A DNA stretch of 64,000 bases from Rutstroemia sp. NJR-2017a BVV2. Lineage: Eukaryota > Ascomycota > Leotiomycetes > Helotiales > Rutstroemiaceae. This document shows, in pieces, positions 56,201 to 64,000 of this stretch; position 1 is the first letter of the stretch; each line of letters opens with the position of its first letter. The DNA is taken from assembly GCA_002946415.1 (NCBI GenBank), contig NJPS01000013.1, positions 124,001-188,000 on the forward strand, read 5' to 3'. Both the position numbers and the translations under genes were made by a program. A model generated the notes under the pieces. The model ran no database searches. It saw only the letters and a list, made by a program, of their open reading frames with translations, and was not told the origin of the DNA.

Positions 56201-57323
56201 TGTGAATGAAACTTTGGAATACGAGGGAATGCAGTGACAGGGGATTTCCGCCGGATCACCGTGTAGCAAGCAGACAGTATTTAAGTGTTTTGAAGATCAT
56301 AACGGACCACCATATTTTCTCTCTCTCGGTGTATTTATCACCGTCTAAAAGTATCTGATGACAAGACTATTCAGATAATTTTGTTTGCGAGCTCATCCTG
56401 CCAACATTTTTGACATCCACGAATCATTAACCACTTCCTAGCAGTCACTGACAAGGAACAAACTCGTACTTGAACGCTTATTTCGACGGGATGATCAATA
56501 TGGTAGGTCATGCCGCCGAACGTGTTTGATATATAGGGCATTAGTGCCGAGATGACAACCATTTCTTCCGCCTGAACCCCACCTCCGAAACTTCCCAGAG
56601 GATGAGGCCATTTCTTAAAAATGACATGTCCGTATAAAAAGGGGTTGAAACTGCCGATCAGTGGAGGAGGAAAGAATTCACAATGGCAACAGTAGGTGGA
56701 TAAAATATTCTAGCCTCCGACTTATAGGGCCCGATCTAAACCCGATCATTCCCAACTCTTAGGTCACAAGGCAAATCTTGTTCTACCAGAAGTCTGGGGA
56801 AAATCCGGGGTATTATTAAACCATGTCAACAAGCAACTCTGAATAATTTCCGATCATTTATGGGGACTGTCGCACAACTTAAGACCGAAATGCCGCACAG
56901 GCTGAATTCGTGATGGATTGATTGGAGGGCGAATGTGGGGAATTGGGAGCTTGGCCATTAGATGAAGTCATGGACCTCAAAAGAATAGTTGCTATCTCGG
57001 CAGTAAACTTCCGTTCCCAGGGTGTGGGAGGATGAAGCCCAAAAAGGGGAGAAAGGTGTTTCAAAGCAAAGTGCTTCTTCGACAAATCGAAGCCCGGCAC
57101 GCCCGGTCGGATGTGCTCCTTTTAAATGTGTTGATTTAAGCAAACACATCAGTGGTAAATTTAAGCTTAAAGTGTATTTGATTAGATAAAAGACAAGAGT
57201 ACATTTTATTATACAAGGCAGATTTGCTTTTCTAATTTACACATTGAATGGGCATCCATATATATAAGTCTTACGCGTCTTATCCGCTCTGAGAGTCCAG
57301 CTTCACTCGCTCCTTTCGGGCAC
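56201..57323. other. Intergenic stretch, GH28 promoter side
   Basis: Upstream of rhgA and downstream of the zinc-finger regulator. No gene seen. A (TAAA/TTTA)-rich stretch lies near 57150-57240. Confidence 0.4.
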
Positions 57324-60300
57324 CTACTGCCCCTCAGCCCTTCTATGCAACAACATAGCCATATCCAAGGCTACACCCCATGTCCCGAATTTCATCAATA
57401 TCTCTGCCGCACTCCTGAAAAGCGCTCTAGGCTGTCTACCCCCATCACTCGCTCCACCAAACCCCATCTCTCCCCTCATAATCCCCACCAGGTCACTTCC
57501 CTCCGCTCCCTCCAATCCCCCCAACCTCGCCATCAACCGTGCCTTCTGCCCATCATCTGCTACTTGCGCAAAAACCCACAATATTACATACCCCATAAAC
57601 AACAACGTCGCTCCATACGCCGCCGTATCAATCATATCACTCCCCGCAGCATCCACCCCTGCACGCAGTCCTGCCCTAATACCGCGATGGACTTCAGCAA
57701 CAGCTTCAGCTGCTTTAAAAGCCACATCGACAGCTAACTCGGGATCCTCACGAGCCCAGTGCGCAAGACGCTCCATAGCGGGATCGATGCCCGCTTGTCC
57801 GGCCTTGCCAATGACGTTGAGAAGATCGGTGGGAGAGATATGCAAGAGGAGAGTGGAGAGACGGTGTTGCACGATTGAGGTGCTGTGGAAGAGGTGGGAT
57901 GTGAAGTGGCGGGGCGCTGGGGGTCGAGAGAGGTAAGTTTGGCTGAAGAGATTTAATGAAGCTGTTGATGGTAGTTAGTTGCAATGTTTGTGAGATGACG
58001 ATGATTAGGCTGACATACAAGCGATTTCTCGCCGCCTCTTGATTTGCGTGTTGAGTAGGGCTTGAGACGGTGTTTCTGGTGGGTAGAATGATGACTGGCG
58101 ACGATCAGTATGACTGCCAGGGCCGACGGAGTATTGATCCCCAGGAGGTCCTCCGTAGGTCTGAGAGAGAATGGAGTCATCCAGGAAGTTACGTGCTATG
58201 AGATATTCTTGTGAGAAGCAGAAAATCTGTTCCTGAATCGCTAGCATAACTAAGAATGCAGAGTAAGGATTGAGGTCCAGGACTGGAAGATGAGGAGATT
58301 GTCTTCTTATATCCTCAGATTGACCCGTATACGATAAAGAAGATGATAAAATAAAAGGTCCTGCAGCTGCAGAAAACGAAATTGAAGGTGGAGAAGATGC
58401 TGAACCGAGGAGATTTCTCCACTGGCGTGCTGAAGACGCAATCCAGACAACATCATCACAAGGACATCCTAGGTCTGCCAGTTCACCTACTGCAATCGTG
58501 CTTGGTAAGTTCCAGAGAGCCGAAAACTGACGGTCAATGGTGTAAACGACCCAGTGAAGTCGACGAAGTGTCTCTTCATTAATCCATAGCAGCCACTGAG
58601 CTTGAAGAACTTCGGAAGAGCCCTCTGTTGGTGAATGTCCCACTGTAACTCGTGGTTTCCACTTCTCACTGTCGTACAATCGTCGCATCTGCGACACAAA
58701 TTGTCCTCGAAATGTCTCGGCGACATGGAATGCATGCTTGTTGCCACACCATAAACCCATGTGAATAAGAAGTGCTTGAGTGAAAATTATCATGGGATTT
58801 CCTACCAGACTTACGTCAAGATTCGTGGCGACAAGTAGATGCCATCCTATGATATCGATAAGTACAATAGCGAACCGTCTTGCGTTTTTGACGTTGCTGT
58901 AAGAGGCACCGACGATCATCATCGCGGCTAGTAACGGCGGGGGTAATTCATTGATTTCCACTGTGGCATGGTGAAGCACGGGAGCTTGGTGTGAAAAGTG
59001 CTCGAAGTAAAGACCAATGAATATATTTGCTACGGACAATGAAGGTAACGAAAAGAGAGGTTTCCTATCATGGACCTGCTCAACAGGTGAAGTTAAAAAA
59101 GCTCTCATCTTGGAATAAGTTGACTCGGAGATGTCGTATCTGGGGTTATGTTGTTGAGACAGGGGATGATCAAAAGGAATGGTAACGGGTTCTGCTTCTA
59201 ACATAACAGCTGGTTGTATCGAAGAATTCCATAAGAAGGGCCATTCATCAGTGTCGTTTGGCATGTTGAGAGATGTGGAAGATGATCCAAGATTGTTAGA
59301 ATGCGTCGGTTGTGGTTGTGGATTCGTTTGCGGGACGAGAGGAGGATGAAAAGGCTGAGGTGGCAGCGCTTGCCCAGTAGAGGTAGCCTCTCTTGCACTC
59401 CTGAATTTCGCCTCTTGCGCGGTATTGTGTTTCAAGCGGCTCTCTCCAACCAGAAAGCTCGCATTGAGCTCATTCCCAAAACTGCTCTCCCACTCATTTC
59501 CTGTTTCGCGCATGGCAGAATAAACATCATTAGAGAACCAATCAGTGCTGACAGGTCCACTCGCTGGTTGCAGGTTAGGAGCAAAGTCATATGGCACGAA
59601 GGGAGGATATTCGTGCGGCACATTGTAGGTGCTTGGAACCTGGGTGTTCATCGATATATCTTGGAAGGACTGTGGAAGCTGTTGTGGAAAAGTATTCGGT
59701 TTCGGATGTGAGTATCCGAATTCGGTTGATTCGGACCGTTTGTTTTCATATTGTGGTCTTCGGCTAAGATCCGGAGGCTTTGATAGATATCTAGCTCGAG
59801 AAGGATCACGGGCTGGACTGAACTGTGATTCATCGCTTTCATTAAAAGCAGTAGGAGAGACCTGGAATCCCGTTACTTGGTTGGGATCCGTCGACAATGG
59901 TGAAAGTACCATTGGCTGTGGTCTAGTTGTAGAAGTTGGCCAATTATAATGCTGAAAAGTGGCTTGACTATCAACGGAGTCGTCGGAAACCTTCCTTCGC
60001 TTTGCTGATCCCCTCGGCTCCCTAGATCTTCGCTCTTTCTTGTCCCATCTCTCATGACCCGCCTTATGTCGCTTCAGTAAGTCGCTCCGCGTGAATGTCT
60101 TCTCACATATATCACAGATATGGGTTCGCGGAACATCATCTAAGAATTGACCAGTCAATAAAGTCGTCTTTGAAGGTAATCCGGCTAGAATGCCGAATAT
60201 TCCGTTGTCCACTCACGTGTTTTCATATGCCGACTTAGATTCTCTCGTCTATTGAAAGATTTTGGACATTGGTGGCAACCGAATGATGTCGTTGGTGTCG

Positions 60301-60421
60301 GCTGGTGGCTCTTTCGACGACGGGGAGAGACAATATCCGGTCGTGCCGGCTCCTTAGCTATATCTTCAGGCAAAAAACTTGGATGAACATCTCGTATAGA
60401 CGAGTGGACATTGTCAGACAT
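57324..60421 (-). CDS. C2H2 plus fungal-specific-domain transcription factor, 987 aa
   Basis: Three exons: 60217-60421, 58019-60139 and 57324-57961; total 2964 nt, 987 residues, both junctions in phase. Two adjacent C2H2 fingers lie at residues 49-69 (CHQC...HMKTH) and 77-97 (CDIC...HKAGH), with the first intron between them at the last His of finger 1. A basic patch (RREPRGSAKRRKVS region) follows, likely nuclear localisation. A long Ser/Pro/Gln-rich region leads to the fungal_trans (middle homology) domain, from about residue 400 on. This two-finger plus MHR layout is common in ascomycete regulators of metabolism. The last exon carries a hydrophobic helix (AAYGATLLFMGYVILWVF), probably a buried MHR helix, not an anchor. 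The target genes are unknown; the pectinase gene next door is a candidate by position only. Confidence 0.87.
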
Positions 60422-62224
60422 CTTTAGCTGCCAGTTCTACATTAAACTCAAGGAGGTGACATGGTGGATATTTGAGTAGGGAAGGATAAGGGAGCCGAAA
60501 AACGTTTTTTGGTCTAGAAGCCGCCTGCCCGCATTGACCTCAGCACGTACACTGACTGCGCTCGACTTTATCATCATATAAACATTATGAAACAATCGAT
60601 GCCTGAGATACGTCCAATTATAGCTTCGCGAAGGTATGTAGAACAAAGTTACTCATGCGAGCAACCCGGACTGTTTCTATTTCCCGCACCAATAGCACCA
60701 AACTAGGTTCCATTGATGTCGACTTGACTTCAGGGCTACCAATGCCAAGGGACTCATAACGTTCTTATCCATGAAGAAGTCTATATCCAACTTGGACATA
60801 TGAACCAGTTCAAGTCTCGATATGACAGAAACTGACCTGCCTCACCGTGTTCTCTGCCAAACTAGCCCTGACTCGAACATACGCGAAGAGAACAGACGTT
60901 TTGCCCTATCCGTATTCCGTATAGCTTGCGAAGACTGACCGCAGCAAAAAGCTCTATCGTAGAGATGTGATCAAAAAACTCGTCATAGTAAACCCCCACG
61001 CGCTGGCCCTATATCCTACCATGCGCATCCCGTTTGCCTGAACGTTCGCAAGGCTGACGCTGCACTTAAGAAATGTGGCGCCATTGCGAGTTGCGTAGCG
61101 TCCGACTGTGCTATGAAGATATCGTATTTGGCGGGTTCGATCTCTTCTTGCCTCCCGAAATCGGTAATTCTTGCGGTTCATCTGATGCTATTACTTGTAA
61201 GCTGGCAACTATGCTCGGAATATATCCCGCGTCCGACGCAAAAAGTCGCCGAGACATTGTCTCGGCGGTGTCGATGCATTGCAGGCGCCCTTGCGACCCG
61301 TTGTGCCTGGTCCTTGTGTAAGCCGACGTTGCTTGCCCTCCACCAGTCATTCTCGCACAGGAAAACATACCAACGCAGTGGGTGCAGCATTGTCTACGCG
61401 CACGCCAATTGTCAAAGGCTCACTAACAAGTTTCGTTGCCTGTGCGTAATATTCGTGATTTCCTTGATTGGCGATGTTTCGGCGGTGGGAAGTTCTTCGT
61501 GTCGCCAATCACCTGTCACGGTGCCTGTTAGAAGCAGGGAATAACAAGGTCAAAAATTTCAGTGATTGCCAATGTACACAAGTGGGTATCTGCGAAGGCA
61601 TTCTTCCGCAGTTGTTTATTTGTCGTCGATGTCGTGTATGCAGGTGTAGGGACGGGGGATGAAGTCCCTGCATTAGCATGACAGGCCTGAGTGGACACCT
61701 GTACTGTACCTGTGCCGCGTTGCCTCGCCCGCCCCCAGCCACAAGACAGCTTGATTGAAAGTACATGTTTTCACTACAATTTCAACCCTCTAAGCCAGCG
61801 ATGAACCGTCGCAGAATTGTATTATCTCAGTGTCTGCCATAGAATGGACAGTCACTTACACCTACAATACCTGACAGCAGCAGAAACAAGACCCGGTTTC
61901 ACGCTAAATCCATGCCCTCAAGCAAGCTAGACGAATGGCCAGTTTGAGATAATTGTACGACTCATAGCATCGACTCCATTGACACAACCAATCGTGCAAT
62001 CAAAATATTGTCTGAAGGCTAATGGAACGATCAGCCATTAACACCCTACAGACTCGACCATACGTCCCGACTTGTGAAGCAGATGCAAGCAAGTAAATTG
62101 ATATATCCCTTCCACCTATTTGTAAAAGCTACCTCTGGCTCGTCATCCATATCCCAATGCAAATAAATCAGAAAGCTAAATACATAGGTATATACAAATG
62201 GGTGGGCCCACCCAGCCATGCCTT
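60422..62224. other. Intergenic stretch, no supported gene
   Basis: Between the two zinc-finger genes. Short frames on both strands near 61073-61766 overlap each other and have no support. Confidence 0.45.
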
Positions 62225-63586
62225 TCACTTTGTTCTGATCATGCTCAGGACCCAACGTACATTGTGTGGCTTGCTCTCGATATGTTCCAGCAGCGCAATC
62301 TGATTCGTATACGACAGGCCGCATTCATAGCATTTGAGCTCCGGCTTTCCGTGGAAGGGTGAATATAACATGTGTTGGTCGAACTCGGCTTGCGAGGTGA
62401 AAGTCGCGTCGTCGCATTCTTCGCACTTGTAAATCGGGCTGGAATTCAAATTCGGCGCAACAGATGTTGATGGCTGACACTTTAGTGATGCGTTTGCCAG
62501 ATTCGCTTGGTCTTTGGCAAGAGAGTATGAATCATTAGACTCTGTGGATCTCGGCTTTCGTGCAGGTTGCTGTTTTGTCGCAGGAGCAGGGGATGCATGG
62601 GTTGAAGGACGAAAACTGTTACCACCTTCAGAAACGTAGGAGTCTGCATGCTTCATTGAGATATGATTCTTCTGTGAAGTAATCGTGGTGAAGACTGCAC
62701 CGGGACAATGTTCGCATCTGTATGTGTGCTCTTTGATGTAATGTTGGATGGCATCGGAGAGTGTGGCGAACTTTTCCATGCAGTCACGAGAACTGGTGCA
62801 TCGCATGGAATGGCCCTGTTCCTGATGAATTTGCAGTGCCCCAACGGTGCTGAAGGTTCCTCCACAAGTTTGACAATGCACTGTGTGATTGGCAGATATG
62901 TGACTCTGTAGGTTCGCATACTCTTCGAATACATGGCCACAGTGGGGACATTGGAAGGTGTGGCTGCTCTTAATATGCTTATCCATCTCGGCCTTGTTCA
63001 GAAGAGCAGAGCATTTGATGCACTTCATTGTCTCATGCTCCGACTTCTTGTGCAACTGAAGAGCTTTCGCGTCATTGTAAGTCATGGTACACTTGTCGCA
63101 TCTCTGTGTGTGCGTGGCTGCGATGTGATTCCTGAGATTAGCTGCTGTTGCGAATGATCTACTGCACATCGAGCAGCGGTGGGGATGCGCAGGTGAGTTC
63201 TTGTGTTGTGCAAGTGCGCTTGCGGATCGAAACCTTCTATCACACTCGAAACAATCAAAATTGTGGTAAGAAGCGTCATGTTCATCCAAATCCTCCTCAG
63301 TACTGAAATACTCGTCGCAATCCTCGCAGTAATATGAATGGAGAGCCTCGTTATGCTGGTCGCGAGCCCCCGTCGTTGCAAAGGTTCTGTCGCAGCCAAA
63401 CGTGCAGGGAAAACAATGATATAATCGATCGTGGTCGTCATCGTCTTCTTGAGTAAAAAACACAAAGTAGTCTTTGCAAACATCACACCAGAATGCGTGT
63501 TTATCGTTGTTGTGCTGCTCAATCGCTTGCCAACTTCCAAAAGACCTTCCACAAGGATTGCACGTCCAGGTGTCATAGTTCGACAT
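62225..63586 (-). CDS. C2H2 protein with about 14 zinc fingers, 453 aa
   Basis: Single exon from ATG 63586; the frame is open further upstream but without another ATG. Nearly the whole protein is fingers: about 14 C-x2-C ... H-x3-5-H units in tandem, from CNPC (residue ~9) through CDVC, CFPC (variant with extra Cys), CEDC, CFEC, CSMC, CDKC, CIKC, CPHC, CQTC, CTSSRDC (variant spacing), CEHC, then after a ~65-residue Ser/Pro/Lys linker CEEC and CYEC. The linkers between fingers are short and do not follow the TGEKP type, so RNA or protein binding is as possible as DNA binding. Similar fungal multi-C2H2 proteins are uncharacterised. There is no signal peptide. Confidence 0.8.
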   Translation of the reverse strand: MSNYDTWTCNPCGRSFGSWQAIEQHNNDKHAFWCDVCKDYFVFFTQEDDDDHDRLYHCFPCTFGCDRTFATTGARDQHNEALHSYYCEDCDEYFSTEEDLDEHDASYHNFDCFECDRRFRSASALAQHKNSPAHPHRCSMCSRSFATAANLRNHIAATHTQRCDKCTMTYNDAKALQLHKKSEHETMKCIKCSALLNKAEMDKHIKSSHTFQCPHCGHVFEEYANLQSHISANHTVHCQTCGGTFSTVGALQIHQEQGHSMRCTSSRDCMEKFATLSDAIQHYIKEHTYRCEHCPGAVFTTITSQKNHISMKHADSYVSEGGNSFRPSTHASPAPATKQQPARKPRSTESNDSYSLAKDQANLANASLKCQPSTSVAPNLNSSPIYKCEECDDATFTSQAEFDQHMLYSPFHGKPELKCYECGLSYTNQIALLEHIESKPHNVRWVLSMIRTK

Positions 63587-64000
63587 CTTAGTTTCCGAGT
63601 TTGTGAAAGCGTGCGTGGCTGAGAGGTGGTCTGGCAAAAGATGTGGAAGAGTTGTCGCGTTGAAGGTGACGGCAGAGGATGAAGAATTACTAGCGTGGTT
63701 CTCCAAGTCTATACCTACCCTCACCTTACGAGAAAAGAGCCTGGTCGAGCCGCAGCAGTTAATACATCAGAAATCCTTTTTTTGTAGGTTGGGAGATGTA
63801 ATTTCTTTTTAAATGAATGATGAAATGAATTCTGGTCATTATCTTGCTCACGCCTTGTACTTTCCCCATCTACTCTTTGTCCACGGCGATACATACCGAG
63901 AGTGGATTGACGCGTAACTTGCAAGTTGCCATCTTTGTTTGAGGAATCAGGACTCTAGTCCTATATCTCCACCTCCAAGCTTGCAAACCAGTCAGCCATG
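63587..64000. other. Right edge, upstream of the 14-finger gene
   Basis: Presumed promoter of the minus-strand zinc-finger gene. A gene on the plus strand could begin beyond the window (the last bases are CAGCCATG), but nothing can be shown. Confidence 0.35.

Overview
This is a eukaryotic window from a filamentous ascomycete (Pezizomycotina). The genes have short introns, mostly about 40-220 nt with GTAAGT/GTATGT-type donors, CTAAC/CTGAC-like branch sites and AG acceptors. Gene content is fungal: RTA1-like exporter, SPT10-like acetyltransferase, hexose transporter, C2H2 regulators and pectin-degrading enzymes. A necrosis-inducing (NLP) protein, a rhamnogalacturonase and a small secreted protein suggest a plant-associated fungus. 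A leotiomycete is my inference only. No rRNA or tRNA genes or CRISPR arrays were recognised.

Layout. 0-7 kb: a five-finger C2H2 protein, a small spliced gene and an NLP gene, with two minisatellites. 7-16 kb is gene-poor and holds one disordered protein (10.7-11.6 kb) and weak small gene models. 16-25 kb: an RTA1-family membrane protein, then two paralogous single-pass membrane proteins (18.2-19.1 and 21.9-22.7 kb) flanking a haloacid-dehalogenase-like enzyme and an HNH protein, then a Cys-rich orphan. 26-37 kb: an SPT10-like GNAT/H2C2 regulator, then an FAD monooxygenase and a molybdenum hydroxylase (xanthine dehydrogenase type) transcribed divergently. 37-41.6 kb is mostly non-coding. 41.6-51 kb: a strongly codon-biased hexose transporter, a small gene with an in-frame 12-bp repeat and a SulP/STAS transporter. 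51-64 kb: an F-box-like gene, a small secreted protein, a nine-exon rhamnogalacturonan hydrolase with a 13-nt microexon, a C2H2/fungal-trans regulator and a 14-finger C2H2 protein.

The most notable unexplained structure is a family of short non-coding elements found five times in gaps between genes (18.0, 23.5, 28.8, 31.3 and 53.3 kb). Two copies are exactly 159 bp, with about 27-bp inverted ends and probable 5-bp target duplications, so they look like a MITE family. A separate 126-bp foldback lies beside one of them. Several in-frame or near-gene minisatellites (12, 18 and 18 bp) are also present.

Gene models were made by hand. Where every exon sum is a multiple of three and the splice sites are canonical, I treat the model as firm.
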